Assembly: GCA_000690595.2 (NCBI GenBank)
Contig: JHUT02000003.1
Location: 186,001 to 250,000, forward strand
Reading direction: 5' to 3'
Length of the DNA stretch: 64,000 nucleotides
From: Natrinema mahii
Lineage (GTDB): Archaea > Halobacteriota > Halobacteria > Halobacteriales > Natrialbaceae
Below are positions 45,149 through 54,439 of the stretch, piece after piece (position 1 is the stretch's first letter; each line of letters opens with the position of its first letter). The notes beneath the pieces are model-generated. The model was not told the origin of the DNA. It did not search any database and saw nothing but the letters and a program-made list of their open reading frames with translations. Both the position numbers and the translations under genes were made by a program.

Positions 45149-45772
45149 TTACGCGTCGTCGCGATCGTCTCCGCGACGATCGGGAGCGTCTAGCGGCCGA
45201 TGCTCGGCTTCGCCGGGCAGGATATCGCCCAGCGAGCCGCCAAGCGCCATCGCGGTGAAGACGACCGACACCTGACAGCAGTTCACCCACGGCTCGTCCC
45301 ACGTGACCCGTCCCCACAGCGTCATCAGCCCGGCAGCGGTCGCGAACGCGATGAGCAGTACCCAGACCGGGCGACGCGGGACGACCCCGAAGTAGGGATC
45401 GTGGATCTGAACCTCCCTGAAATCGGCGACGTAGAGGATGCCGACGACGAGCCCGACGGTGAACAGGAGGTTCGCCACCAGCAGCGCCGGACGGGTCGCG
45501 AGGAACGCGCCGATCCCGAAGACGCCGTCCTCGACCAGCATCGGGAGCCCGATGACGACGCTGCCGACGAACGCCTCGGCCTTGTCCTTCCGAGTGAACT
45601 TGGTGATGGCCTTGCCGACCGCCGCGTTGTGCGAGAGTCGGTCCAGTAGCCGCATCGTCCGCCGTACCTCCGTCCGCTCGTCGGCCGTGTCGACGGTCTC
45701 CTCGAGCGTCTCGAGTTGCTCGTAGACGTCGTCGATGGTCGCGCCCGCGAGCGGTTCGTCCGGCTGGGACAT
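45149..45772 (-). CDS. DUF2391-type integral membrane protein
   Basis: A 207-aa membrane protein. The N-terminal ~60 residues are soluble and helical (DDVYEQLETLEETVDTADER), followed by five or so hydrophobic segments: FVGSVVIGLPMLVEDGVFGIGAFLA, then LLVANLLFTVGLVVGILYVA, a VWVLLIAFATAAGLMTLW helix, and NCCQVSVVFTAMALGGSLGDIL. This is typical of the DUF2391 family of unknown function. The start is the ATG at 45772 (MSQPDEP), preferred over the longer frame. It is on the same strand as the EamA-like gene and 51 bp upstream of it, so the two may be co-transcribed. Confidence 0.75.
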   Translation of the reverse strand: MSQPDEPLAGATIDDVYEQLETLEETVDTADERTEVRRTMRLLDRLSHNAAVGKAITKFTRKDKAEAFVGSVVIGLPMLVEDGVFGIGAFLATRPALLVANLLFTVGLVVGILYVADFREVQIHDPYFGVVPRRPVWVLLIAFATAAGLMTLWGRVTWDEPWVNCCQVSVVFTAMALGGSLGDILPGEAEHRPLDAPDRRGDDRDDA

Positions 45773-45917
45773 ACCGGGGCCAGACACCGCGAGTAAATAA
45801 AGCCGGTCCGACTCGGGGGTCGCCGGCCCGAACGCGGCCGCCACCCGAACGGCTCGCCGTCGAATCCCGCCCGAAAAACCGATACCGTTTTGCGGCCGTG
45901 TCCATCACTGTGGTACT

Positions 45918-47648
45918 ATGAAACATGTACGGGGACCGCTGTGTTCGATCGACGTCGGGGAACGAACCGTCGAGACCGAGGACATCGACGACGTCCTCGA
46001 GTCGTACGTCGGCGGTCGGGCGCTCGGAACGAAACTCGCCCACGAGCGGATCCCGTTCGACGTCGATCCGCTCGGGCCCGACAACCGACTGTTCTTCGCG
46101 ACCGGGCCGCTCCAGCACTCGACGATGAGCTTCACCGGGCGGACGTCGGCGACGGCCGTCTCGCCGCTGACCGACGGGCTGCTCTCCTCGAACGCCGGCG
46201 GGTTCGTCTCGCGGAATTTTACGGGGACCGGCTATAGCGCCGTCGAGATCACCGGTGCGAGCGACGACCTCGTCGTCGTCCACGTCACCGACGGCGTCGA
46301 CGAGTCACACTCGTCGGGCAGCGAGACGGAGTCTCGCCCGCGCGTCGAGTTCGAGACCGTCCCCGACCTCGAGGGGGCGACCGTTCCCGAGACCTGTGAG
46401 TACCTCGAGGACGAACACGACCTCGGGCCGGAACACACCGCCGTCATCGGGCCGGCCGGCGAGAACGAGGTCCGCTTTGCCTCGGTCATGACCTCCGAGG
46501 AGCGGGCCTTCGGTCGCGGCGGGCTCGGTGCGGTGCTTGGGTCGAAAAACGTCAAGGCGATCACCTTCGACGGCGACTCGACCCGCGAGGTCGAGATCCC
46601 GGCCGTCCAGATGGAGATCCACGGCGAGGCCGCCCAGGCCGACCACCCGATGAAGGCACAGGGGACCACCTCGGTCGCCGAGTACGCCAACATGGTCGAA
46701 GCCCTCTCGAGTTACTACTTCGAGGACCTCTCCTTTGAGGGAATCGAGGGAATCAGCGGCGACCGCGTCGAGGAGAAGAAATACAAGAAAGGCACCTGCT
46801 CGTCGTGTGCCTTCGCCTGCAAGCTGCCGACCCGCGACGAGGAATCGGGCCTCGAGACGGAGGGCCCCGAGTTCGAGACGCTGATGGCATTCGGCTCGAA
46901 CTCGGGCGTCGACGACATCGTCGACGTGATGCAATCGAACAAGCTGTGTGACGTCTACGGGCTCGACACCATCTCGACGGGCGACACCATCGCGGCCTAC
47001 CTCAAGAGCGAAGACGAGTTCGGTAACGTCGACCTCATCCACGACCTCGTCGAGAAGATCGCCCACCGCGAGGGCGTCGGCGACACGCTCGCTGAGGGCG
47101 TCGACCGGATCCACGACGACCTCGGCGTCGAGAACTGGTCGGTCAAGGGCATGGAATTTGCCGCCCACGACGGCCGCACGTTGAACGGACAGGGGCTGGC
47201 CTTCGCCACCTCGAACCGCGGCGCCGACCACATGTACGCCGAGTTCTACCCCTACGAGTACCCGCTGGTCGGCGAGGAAGACGCGTTCCAGAAGGCGGGC
47301 CTCGAGGGCAAGCCGCCCAAACTCGTCGAACTCGAGAACCTAAACGCCGTCAAGGACAGCGCGATCTTCTGTAAGTTCTCCCGGGACTTCCTGACCGAGG
47401 AGCGCATCGAGACGCTGCTCGACGCCGACTACGACGACCTGCTCGCCCTCGGCGGCGAGGTCGTCGCGATGGAACGGCACTTCAACAACCAGCGCGGCTT
47501 CGACCGCGGCGACGACCGACTGCCCTACGAACTGCCCGACTTCGAGCAGGGCCTCGAGGAGTACTACGCCGAGCGCGGCTGGAACGACGACGGCACCGTC
47601 CCCGACACGAAAGTCGCAGGAGACGGTGCGGCACCGGCCGACGACTGA
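45918..47648 (+). CDS. aor: Aldehyde:ferredoxin oxidoreductase (tungstopterin)
   Basis: A 576-aa enzyme that oxidises aldehydes to acids using tungsten bis-pterin and passes electrons to ferredoxin. The 4Fe-4S ligands are Cys294, Cys297 and Cys301 (CSSCAFAC) plus Cys485 in AIFCKFS. Pterin-contact motifs are YVGGRALGTKLA near the N-terminus, GFGRGGLGAVLGSKNVKAI (here RAFGRGGLGAVLGSKNVKA) and GAEMTGH-like elements in the middle. The length is normal. Most haloarchaea are aerobic, so a tungsten enzyme here suggests anaerobic or detoxifying metabolism. It is divergent from the DUF2391 gene and followed by the convergent TraB gene. Confidence 0.9.
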   Translation: MKHVRGPLCSIDVGERTVETEDIDDVLESYVGGRALGTKLAHERIPFDVDPLGPDNRLFFATGPLQHSTMSFTGRTSATAVSPLTDGLLSSNAGGFVSRNFTGTGYSAVEITGASDDLVVVHVTDGVDESHSSGSETESRPRVEFETVPDLEGATVPETCEYLEDEHDLGPEHTAVIGPAGENEVRFASVMTSEERAFGRGGLGAVLGSKNVKAITFDGDSTREVEIPAVQMEIHGEAAQADHPMKAQGTTSVAEYANMVEALSSYYFEDLSFEGIEGISGDRVEEKKYKKGTCSSCAFACKLPTRDEESGLETEGPEFETLMAFGSNSGVDDIVDVMQSNKLCDVYGLDTISTGDTIAAYLKSEDEFGNVDLIHDLVEKIAHREGVGDTLAEGVDRIHDDLGVENWSVKGMEFAAHDGRTLNGQGLAFATSNRGADHMYAEFYPYEYPLVGEEDAFQKAGLEGKPPKLVELENLNAVKDSAIFCKFSRDFLTEERIETLLDADYDDLLALGGEVVAMERHFNNQRGFDRGDDRLPYELPDFEQGLEEYYAERGWNDDGTVPDTKVAGDGAAPADD

Positions 47649-47693
47649 TCGCGACTCGATTCTTCTCGATCGCCGCGAGCGACTCGCGCTCGC

Positions 47694-48452
47694 TCACTCG
47701 ATTGGAATTCGCGTTACCGTCCGCGCGGGCGTTCTGATCGGGACCGACTCGGCCCGTTCGGCGGCGTTGCGCTCGCCCTCGAGCGTCGCGAGCCGCCGCT
47801 CGAGCCCGTTGTGGTGGCCCGCGCCGACGACCGCGACGACGTCGTGGCCCTCACGACGGAGCGCGTGCAGTCGCCGCGCCATCGCCCGGTCCCGGCTGTC
47901 GATCAGCACCGCCGCCACGTCGGGGAACAGCCGCCGCAGGTGATCGATCGCCGGCTGGACGTCGTCGCCGTGTGAAATCTCCGCGACGGGCTGCTCGAGC
48001 AGCGCCAACTGGTCGGCGTACGCGTCCGGTCCCAGCGACTGCGCACGGAGCATACTTCGAGGGATCGTCAACGGCCCGACGCGACGGGCGAGTTCCCGCA
48101 GGGTCTCCGCCACCGGATCGTCGATCAGCGCGACGTCGGTTCCGCGCTCGGCGGCCGTCTCGATGGCGGCCTCCATATCGGTGTAGTCGGGATCGAGTCC
48201 GGCGAGGCGAACGACCGTCCGCTGGAACGCACGCACCGCGCTGTAGGCAGCCGCGGCCGGCGGCGACAGTTCGCGGCTCAGTTCGGCGAAGTCCGGCCCG
48301 CTATCGGCCTCGAGGCGCTCGAAACGCGACTCGTCGAGTTCGACGGCCACGAGGTCCGGCTCGACCGCGCGAATCCGTTCGCGGACCCGCCGGCAATGGG
48401 CCGGCGAGAAGTGGACGCTGGGGACGAGGGTGACTGTGCCGTGGTCGGACAT
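47694..48452 (-). CDS. TraB/GumN-family protein
   Basis: A 252-aa protein of the TraB family, with PSVHFSPAHCRRVRERI (in the family often a HxS/T motif at the start), PDLVAVELDESRFERLE, VDVALIDDPVAETLR and DRAMARRLHALRREGHDVVAVVGAGHHNGLERRL. The family includes enterococcal TraB, a pheromone shut-down factor, and GumN-like proteins; a metal-dependent hydrolase (Tiki-like) fold is proposed. The start is the ATG at 48452 (MSDHGTVTLV). It is convergent with the aor gene, with 46 bp between. No membrane helices of the longer archaeal TraB are visible, so this is a soluble short form. Confidence 0.8.
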   Translation of the reverse strand: MSDHGTVTLVPSVHFSPAHCRRVRERIRAVEPDLVAVELDESRFERLEADSGPDFAELSRELSPPAAAAYSAVRAFQRTVVRLAGLDPDYTDMEAAIETAAERGTDVALIDDPVAETLRELARRVGPLTIPRSMLRAQSLGPDAYADQLALLEQPVAEISHGDDVQPAIDHLRRLFPDVAAVLIDSRDRAMARRLHALRREGHDVVAVVGAGHHNGLERRLATLEGERNAAERAESVPIRTPARTVTRIPIE

Positions 48453-48499
48453 CCCCTGTGCGTTCACCGCCCAGCGGCTTGAAGCCACGACCCCGCCCG

Positions 48500-48817
48500 C
48501 TACTCGTCGTCGGTTTCCTCGAGTTCCGGCTCGAGGCGGTCGTCACCGCGTGATGGCAGCGACGTGTCGTCGGCTCGCGAGGGGTGGATGTTGACGTTGT
48601 GTCCCCGATAAGGGTCGCTCTCGGGGTCGTAGGAGAGTTCGCTGCGCTCGAAGATGTAAATGAAAAACCCGATCAGCGGGATACAGAAGGTGATCGCCGC
48701 CCACTTCCACTGGGGCTCGAGACCCACCCGACCGGCGTCCCAGTAGGCGAGCGCGGTGAGCCCGAGATGCCAGGCCAGCGGGATGCCGACGATGATCGCG
48801 AGGAGGCCGATGCGCAT
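48500..48817 (-). CDS. Small membrane protein, two helices plus acidic tail
   Basis: A 105-aa protein with two transmembrane helices: IGLLAIIVGIPLAWHLGLTAL and AITFCIPLIGFFIYIFE. A polar, acidic 45-residue tail follows (LPSRGDDRLEPELEETDDE). The WKWAAITF...GFFIYIFER pattern resembles the PLDc_N (phospholipase D nuclease N-terminal) membrane segment common in archaea and bacteria, but no catalytic domain follows. The start is the ATG at 48817. It precedes the TraB gene on the same strand by 47 bp. No specific function can be assigned. Confidence 0.75.
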   Translation of the reverse strand: MRIGLLAIIVGIPLAWHLGLTALAYWDAGRVGLEPQWKWAAITFCIPLIGFFIYIFERSELSYDPESDPYRGHNVNIHPSRADDTSLPSRGDDRLEPELEETDDE

Positions 48818-48904
48818 ACGCGGGTTACGGACTCGAGGCTACTAAACGACCCGCCACCTGACGGTGGCTCGAGGATGGGCGGCGGAGAGCCGACGGACAT
48901 GCTG

Positions 48905-49126
48905 TTAGCTCGCGTACTCCCCCCATCGCCCGAACGCGCACTCGAGGCCGAACATGACGACCGCCATCGTGAGCGCTTGAACGAGGAGGAGTTCCCGACT
49001 CAACAGGAAGCCGGTTGCGAGGACGCCGATACCAGTTATTAGCCCCAACACGGCCGCGTACCGTCTGCGAGAGAGTCCCCGTAGCCACGTATCGCTGCGT
49101 TTGTAGAGACGTTTCACACTACTCAT
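48905..49126 (-). CDS. Small membrane protein, ~73 aa
   Basis: A 73-aa protein: a basic N-terminus (SSVKRLYKRSDTWLRGLSRR), one helix (AAVLGLITGIGVLATGFLL) and a second one (LLLVQALTMAVVMFGLECAFG). No family is recognised. The start is the ATG at 49126, which follows an AT-rich catatgtcc region; an earlier in-frame start would add 33 unlikely residues. It lies between the previous membrane gene and thiolase on the same strand. A membrane-associated role is the only thing that can be said. Confidence 0.6.
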   Translation of the reverse strand: MSSVKRLYKRSDTWLRGLSRRRYAAVLGLITGIGVLATGFLLSRELLLVQALTMAVVMFGLECAFGRWGEYAS

Positions 49127-49244
49127 ATGTCCCCAAAACGACTCGAGCGTGAATATCCTATCGGAGCAACAGTATTTTTTGTCTCGGACGATGCTCCCGC
49201 GTCGCCCTCGCAAAACCTGGACCAAAAGGCCCGGTTTCCGCTGC

Positions 49245-50381
49245 TTAGTTCACGTCGAATTCGATCGCCGCGCCCTGGCCGAAGCCGACACACAGCGTCG
49301 CCAGCCCGAGGCCGCCGCCGCGCTTCTGGAGTTCGTGGATCAGCGTCACCGGCAGGCGCGCGCCCGAGGCCCCCAGCGGGTGGCCCAGCGCGATCGCTCC
49401 CCCGTTGACGTTGAAGATGTCGGGGTCGATGCCGAGTTCGTCACGGGAGTACAGCGACTGGCTCGCGAAGGCCTCGTTGAGCTCCACGAGGTCGTACTCG
49501 TCGATGTCACGGCCGTTTCGCTCGAGCAGGCCCCGCGTCGCGGGTACCGGACCGATCCCCATGACGGTCGGGTCGACGCCGGCGACGTTGTTCCGGCCGA
49601 CTTCGGCCATGATCTCGAGGTCGTGTTCCTCGGCGAAGGCCTCGCTGGTGACCAGCAGGGCGGCTGCGCCGTCGGAGATCTGGGAGGCGTTACCAGGCGT
49701 GACGGAGCCGTCCTCCTTGAAGACGGTCGGGAGTTCGGCGAGTTTCTCGGGGGTCGTTCCCGGACGGATGCCCTCGTCTTCCTCGACGGTGCCGTCCTCG
49801 GTCTCGATCGGGACGATCTCGTCGTCGAAGCGGCCTTCCTCGGTCGCCTCGGTGGCGCGTTGCTGGCTGCGGGCGGCGTACTCGTCCTGCTCTTCGCGGC
49901 TGACGCCGTACTCCTCGGCGACTTTCTCGGCGGTCATCCCCATCTGGAGATCCCCGAGGTCGTACAGCTCGGAGATCTTCGGGTGAATGTGGCCGTAGCT
50001 CTCGCCCATCGCGACGCGGCTCATGCTCTCGACGCCGCCGGCGATGATGGCGTCGCGGTTACCGGCCGCGATGGCATCGGAGGCGGAGATGACCGACTGC
50101 ATCGAGGAGGCACACCAGCGGTTGATGGTCGTCGCCGGCACCGACTCGCCGAGTTCCGAGAGCAGGGCGATGACGCGGGCGAGGTTGTTGTCCTGCTCCT
50201 CGCGCTGCTGGGCACAGCCCCACATCAGATCGTCGATCTCCTCGCCGGAGAGGCCGGTTTCGGCCAGAATCTCGTCGATCAGTGGCACCGAGAGGTCCTC
50301 GCTGCGCACGTCCGCGTACACGCCGTCTTCTTTCCCCTGTGGCGTCCGTACTGCCTTGACTACGACTGGCGTCTGTGACAT
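49245..50381 (-). CDS. Acetyl-CoA acetyltransferase (thiolase)
   Basis: A 378-aa thiolase of the degradative/biosynthetic superfamily. The acyl-holding Cys90 is in NRWCASSMQ, the histidine of the GGAIALGHPLGASGARL loop activates it, and the second cysteine is in ATLCVGFGQG. The substrate-loop motif VELNEAFASQ is intact. It either cleaves acetoacetyl-CoA or longer 3-ketoacyl-CoA, or condenses acetyl-CoA for the mevalonate and PHA pathways; the sequence alone does not decide. The start is the ATG at 50381 (MSQTPVVVKAVRTPQG). It stands alone, divergent from DUF5806. Confidence 0.93.
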   Translation of the reverse strand: MSQTPVVVKAVRTPQGKEDGVYADVRSEDLSVPLIDEILAETGLSGEEIDDLMWGCAQQREEQDNNLARVIALLSELGESVPATTINRWCASSMQSVISASDAIAAGNRDAIIAGGVESMSRVAMGESYGHIHPKISELYDLGDLQMGMTAEKVAEEYGVSREEQDEYAARSQQRATEATEEGRFDDEIVPIETEDGTVEEDEGIRPGTTPEKLAELPTVFKEDGSVTPGNASQISDGAAALLVTSEAFAEEHDLEIMAEVGRNNVAGVDPTVMGIGPVPATRGLLERNGRDIDEYDLVELNEAFASQSLYSRDELGIDPDIFNVNGGAIALGHPLGASGARLPVTLIHELQKRGGGLGLATLCVGFGQGAAIEFDVN

Positions 50382-50588
50382 ATACTACCGCATGCCCCTC
50401 ACGGACTTAAATCCGGTCGAACTCCGGCTGGCGGGAAAAGTGTTTACGGGCCGAGTTGCGGGCTCCCGGCCGACCGTCGTCGCCGCCCCCACGGCCCGCC
50501 GGGGTCGACGACGGGGTTCGATCCCGCCGCTCTCGAGCCGGTCGGCTCGAGAACAACCCTTATCTCGGATAGCTGGTAATACGCGGGC

Positions 50589-51266
50589 ATGGACGAGGAC
50601 GGACTGGACGCGTCTCGATTCGAGGGCGACGACGCCGCGTCGGATCCCGACCCCGAACCAGCTGGGACGGCCGACGAGGGAGACAGCGACGGCGGCTCGA
50701 TGCCGGGCGTGCCGGACCCCGAGCCACAGGACACCGACGTTCCGGAGGACGTCCAGAAGTACGCCCGGTTCACGAAGATGGACGGCGCGCAGTACGACCG
50801 GGTCAACGAGTTCCTCCGGGACCGCACGTACATCACCGCCCGCGAGTGGGCCATCGCGCGGCTCTGTTCGGACTTCCGGACCGAAACCGGCGTCGAGATG
50901 ACGAAAATCGGGGAGAACCTGCCCGAACTGGTCCCCTTCATGACGGACACCTACACGCCGCAGGCGGTCAATCAGGCCCGCTCCTCCTTCGAAGACAAGG
51001 TCCGCACGGCCGGGGCGACCTTCCTCTACGGCGCGATGTGCGACTTCTTCACGGCCGAGGAACTCGACGACGTGATGTACGAGGCTACCGAAGTCGCCAA
51101 GTTCCTCCTCGAGGTCGAGGGCGTCGACCTCTCGGTCGAGGAGGAACTCGAGGCCGAGGAACGTATCTCGAGTGTCATGCGGGAGGTCCGCGAGGCCAGC
51201 GAAGAACTGCGCGCAGCGGACCTCGCCGAGAGCGAGGCGGAGGCGGCGAGCGACGGAAAACCGTAA
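50589..51266 (+). CDS. DUF5806-type protein
   Basis: A 225-aa acidic protein. The first ~50 residues are low-complexity acidic (DDAASDPDPEPAGTADEGDS). The core begins PEDVQKYARFTKMDGAQYDRVNEFLRDRTYITAREW and continues through TPQAVNQARSSFEDKVRTAG to VDLSVEEELEAEERISSVMREV; only helices are predicted. This fits the haloarchaeal DUF5806 family, with no known function. The start is the ATG at 50589. It is followed after 25 bp by a small membrane-protein gene, so the two may be co-transcribed. Confidence 0.75.
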   Translation: MDEDGLDASRFEGDDAASDPDPEPAGTADEGDSDGGSMPGVPDPEPQDTDVPEDVQKYARFTKMDGAQYDRVNEFLRDRTYITAREWAIARLCSDFRTETGVEMTKIGENLPELVPFMTDTYTPQAVNQARSSFEDKVRTAGATFLYGAMCDFFTAEELDDVMYEATEVAKFLLEVEGVDLSVEEELEAEERISSVMREVREASEELRAADLAESEAEAASDGKP

Positions 51267-51291
51267 GACGTGGTAGTGAGTCGGCACGGAC

Positions 51292-51714
51292 ATGAACGAT
51301 TCCCGTGACGGGCGGTCGGCCGACGACGGCGGACGCTCGCCCGCGCTGATCGGTGCCGGCATCGGCGTCCTCGAGCTGCCGGTGTTTGGCTATCTCGGGC
51401 TCGTACTGTTCGGTCAACCGATCTTCGGCGCGTTCGTCGGGCTCGTGATAGGGCTCGGAACGTACCTCTCTTTTCCCGCCCTCGTGGCGGACGACGACCC
51501 GAGTGACATCGAGCCGACGCCGGAATCCGTCGGCGACCGGCTCCGCCGGTTCCACCGGACGGCGGCCGGGCTCGCGCTCCCACCGGCGGGGATCCTGTTG
51601 TTCGCGTGGCGGTTCGTCAACGAGAACGTTCTGGTCGGGGTCCTCGCGACGGCCCTGATCGGCCTGGCGATCTACGCCCCGCTCGCGGTGTTGCTGCCGC
51701 GACGGCGTTCCTGA
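51292..51714 (+). CDS. Four-helix membrane protein, unknown
   Basis: A 140-aa protein: a polar N-terminus (NDSRDGRSADDGGRS), two helices (LIGAGIGVLELPVFGYLGLVLF and PIFGAFVGLVIGLGTYLSFPALV), a charged loop, then two more (TAAGLALPPAGILLFAW and NVLVGVLATALIGLAIYAPLAVLL). No catalytic motif is visible. It lies 25 bp after the DUF5806 gene. No family is recognised with confidence. Confidence 0.7.
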   Translation: MNDSRDGRSADDGGRSPALIGAGIGVLELPVFGYLGLVLFGQPIFGAFVGLVIGLGTYLSFPALVADDDPSDIEPTPESVGDRLRRFHRTAAGLALPPAGILLFAWRFVNENVLVGVLATALIGLAIYAPLAVLLPRRRS

Positions 51715-51874
51715 TCCGGTCTGCCGGCACTGTTTCCCGGAGCGACCGCAGGACGGCTCGTGGTCGCTCCGGAACTGACTGCCAGCGGTCCGTCTGACGG
51801 CGCGGCCAGCGGCCGCCCCCTCGTTGCGCTTGCGCGTCCGCTACTTATCCCCGCTCGAGGGCTATGTCGTTCGC

Positions 51875-53392
51875 ATGACGGAGCTTCCACTGGCACCCGA
51901 AGATGGCTGGGAATCGCTCTATCTCGCGGGCGATTGGACCGACAGCGCGGGACGAAGTCCCGCGAGCAGTCGGACGCAGTCCGACGACGGCGGCGATCGC
52001 GACGCGATCACCGTCGAGAACCCCTACACGCGCGAGGCGATCGCGTCCGTCCCGGCGGGGACCGAGGACGACGTCGACCGGGCCTACGAGACCGCCGCGT
52101 CGGCACAGGAGACGTGGGCCCAGCAACCGCCGCAGGCCCGCGCGGGCGTGATCAACGCGGCCGTCGAGTTCGTCGGCGACCACCGCGAGGCGATCGCCGA
52201 CCTCCTGGCCCGCGAGTCGGGGAGTACGCGGGTCAAAGCCGAGGCCGAATTGGAGACCGCGATCGGGATGATGCAACAGGCGGCCAGCTACCCGTTCCGG
52301 ATGGCCGGCCAGCATGCGGACTCGATCACGCCGGGCAAGGAAAACGTCGCCGAGCGAGTGCCGGTCGGCGTCGTCGGCGTCATCTCGCCGTGGAACTTCC
52401 CGCTGCATCTCTCGATGCGGGCGGTCGCGCCGGCGATCGCGGCCGGGAACGCGGTCGTCCTCAAGCCCGCCTCGAACACGCCGATCACGGGCGGGCTGTT
52501 GCTCGCGCGGATCTTCGAGGCCGCGGGCGTCCCCGAGGGGGTCCTCAGCGTCGTCCCCGGCCGCGGCTCCGAGATCGGCGACGCGGTCGCCGGCCACGAG
52601 GTCCCCCGGACCATCGCCTTCACCGGCTCGACCGAGATCGGACAGGGAGTCGCCGCCACGGCGGCCCGCAACTGCGCCTTGCCCGCCATGGAACTCGGCG
52701 GGAACAACGTCCACGTCGTCACCGACGAGGCCGACCTCGAGCGGGCCGTCGACGGCGGCGTCTTCGGTTCCTTTCTGCACCAAGGCCAGATCTGTATCTC
52801 CATCAACCGCCACCTGGTCCACGAGGACGTCTACGACGAGTACGTCGACGCGCTGGCCGACCGGGCCGCGTCGCTGCCGACCGGCGATCCGACCGACGAC
52901 GACACCGTCATCGGTCCCATCATCGACGAGGGCCAGCGCGACCAGATCCTCGAGTACATCGACGACTCGGTCGACGCGGGCGCGACCCTCGAGACCGGCG
53001 GCGACCACGATGGACTCGTCGTCGAACCCACGGTCCTCTCCGACGCCGACAACGACATGGCCGCGGCCTGTAACGAACACTTCGGCCCCGTCGCGCCCGT
53101 GATCCCCTACGCGAGCGACGACGAGGCCATCGAACTGGCAAACGACACGATCCACGGCCTCTCGGGCTCGGTCCACAGCGAGACCATCGAACGGGCTCGC
53201 CGGATCGCGGACGGGATCGAGACGGGGATGATCCACATCAACGACCAGCCGGTCAACGACGAGCCACACGTCCCCTTCGGCGGGATGAAGCAATCCGGCA
53301 TGGGTCGGTACAACGGCGAGCAGATCCTCGAGGAGGTGACGACGACGAAGTGGATCTCGGTCCAGCACGAGCCCCGAGAGTACCCGTTCTGA
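51875..53392 (+). CDS. Aldehyde dehydrogenase family protein, second copy
   Basis: A 505-aa enzyme with the same plan as the aldehyde dehydrogenase at 19589: NFPLHLSMRAVAPAI, KPASNTPITGG, FTGSTEIGQGVA, Glu273 in MELGGNN, Cys307 in GQICISINRH. The C-terminal KWISVQHEPREYPF is nearly the same as in its paralogue. It differs in having a 20-residue insertion after position 20 (SAGRSPASSRTQSDDGGD). The ATG at 51875 is ~30 bp after a TATA-like cttatcc. The substrate is unknown. It is followed by a lipoprotein gene. Confidence 0.9.
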   Translation: MTELPLAPEDGWESLYLAGDWTDSAGRSPASSRTQSDDGGDRDAITVENPYTREAIASVPAGTEDDVDRAYETAASAQETWAQQPPQARAGVINAAVEFVGDHREAIADLLARESGSTRVKAEAELETAIGMMQQAASYPFRMAGQHADSITPGKENVAERVPVGVVGVISPWNFPLHLSMRAVAPAIAAGNAVVLKPASNTPITGGLLLARIFEAAGVPEGVLSVVPGRGSEIGDAVAGHEVPRTIAFTGSTEIGQGVAATAARNCALPAMELGGNNVHVVTDEADLERAVDGGVFGSFLHQGQICISINRHLVHEDVYDEYVDALADRAASLPTGDPTDDDTVIGPIIDEGQRDQILEYIDDSVDAGATLETGGDHDGLVVEPTVLSDADNDMAAACNEHFGPVAPVIPYASDDEAIELANDTIHGLSGSVHSETIERARRIADGIETGMIHINDQPVNDEPHVPFGGMKQSGMGRYNGEQILEEVTTTKWISVQHEPREYPF

Positions 53393-53452
53393 GGCCCGCG
53401 CGGCCGCGGAACCGTAATTCTTATCCTAATATCAGGTCACCAACCAGTAGGC

Positions 53453-54361
53453 ATGGATCGCCGAACCTACTTGGTCACCGCTGGCAGCGGCGCATCGGCC
53501 CTCCTCGCGGGCTGTCTGAGCGACGACTCGAGCGACACCGAACCCGACGGCGACGACGAAACGGATCCCGCCGGCGACGAGTCCGGAACCGACAGCGAGC
53601 CGAACCCGGACCCGGTCATCGAGTCGTACCTCGAGGCGGCTCAGGCCGAAGACCCCGACGCGATGGCCGCGGTCGTCCACAGCGCGAGCCCGTTACAGGG
53701 GCTGCTCACCGATCCGGAGTGGGAGTTCGAATCGAGCGGCACCGCCGATCTCGACGCCCTCGAGACCGAGGTCGTGACGGCCGACGGCTCCGTCGACGAC
53801 GTCCGCGAACTGGAGGGTGCCGAGTTCTGGTTCTCGGAGTCCGACCTCGAGGCCGAGATCGACGACGCGGAGATCATGCTGGTCCGCGCCGAACTGGACG
53901 GTGCGGCCGCCGGCGACGGTCCCGGCGTCTACGCGCTCGTGACCGAGGGCGACGAGTGGAAGATCTTCTGGGTCGAGAGCGGGGACGACACGCCCGACGA
54001 CCCCGAAGACGCGTTCGAGCCGGAGATCATCGACACCGACGACGCCGTCGTCGAGCGGATCGAGTGGGGTGTCGACGCGGTGGACGCCCCCGATGGATCC
54101 GACGTCGAAACCGGATACTACGCCCGCGTCCACCTCACCGATGAACCCGGCCGTGAAGCCGACCTGATCCGCATCGAGTCGACGATCGCCAGCTCTACGT
54201 TCGAGTTCTACGGCGAGAGTAAAGACGAGCCATCGACCTCGTGGGCGGGGTCCTGGGCGAACGTGCAACTCGATTCCGACGGCGATCAGATCGTCGTGAC
54301 CGCCGTCCGCGGGGACACCGAGACGGTCGTCCACCGGGAACACTACGAGCCGTCGGACTGA
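53453..54361 (+). CDS. Tat-exported lipoprotein of unknown function
   Basis: A 302-aa protein. Its N-terminus has a twin-arginine motif (DRRTYLVTAGSGAS) followed by the lipobox LLAGC with lipidated Cys21. Next is a long acidic linker (DDSSDTEPDGDDETDPAGDE) and a folded part with VIESYLEAAQAEDPDAMAAVVHS, reminiscent of SnoaL/NTF2-like domains, and a beta-rich C-terminus ending VTAVRGDTETVVHREHYE. It would be anchored outside the membrane. TATA-like ttcttatcc lies ~30 bp before the ATG. No specific role can be assigned. Confidence 0.85.
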   Translation: MDRRTYLVTAGSGASALLAGCLSDDSSDTEPDGDDETDPAGDESGTDSEPNPDPVIESYLEAAQAEDPDAMAAVVHSASPLQGLLTDPEWEFESSGTADLDALETEVVTADGSVDDVRELEGAEFWFSESDLEAEIDDAEIMLVRAELDGAAAGDGPGVYALVTEGDEWKIFWVESGDDTPDDPEDAFEPEIIDTDDAVVERIEWGVDAVDAPDGSDVETGYYARVHLTDEPGREADLIRIESTIASSTFEFYGESKDEPSTSWAGSWANVQLDSDGDQIVVTAVRGDTETVVHREHYEPSD

Positions 54362-54439
54362 TCCCGTCGATCTGGATCGCGAATTTCGGCTCGAGGAATT
54401 CGAGTATGCACTCGTCACGAACACCTCGTGAGTGACGAG

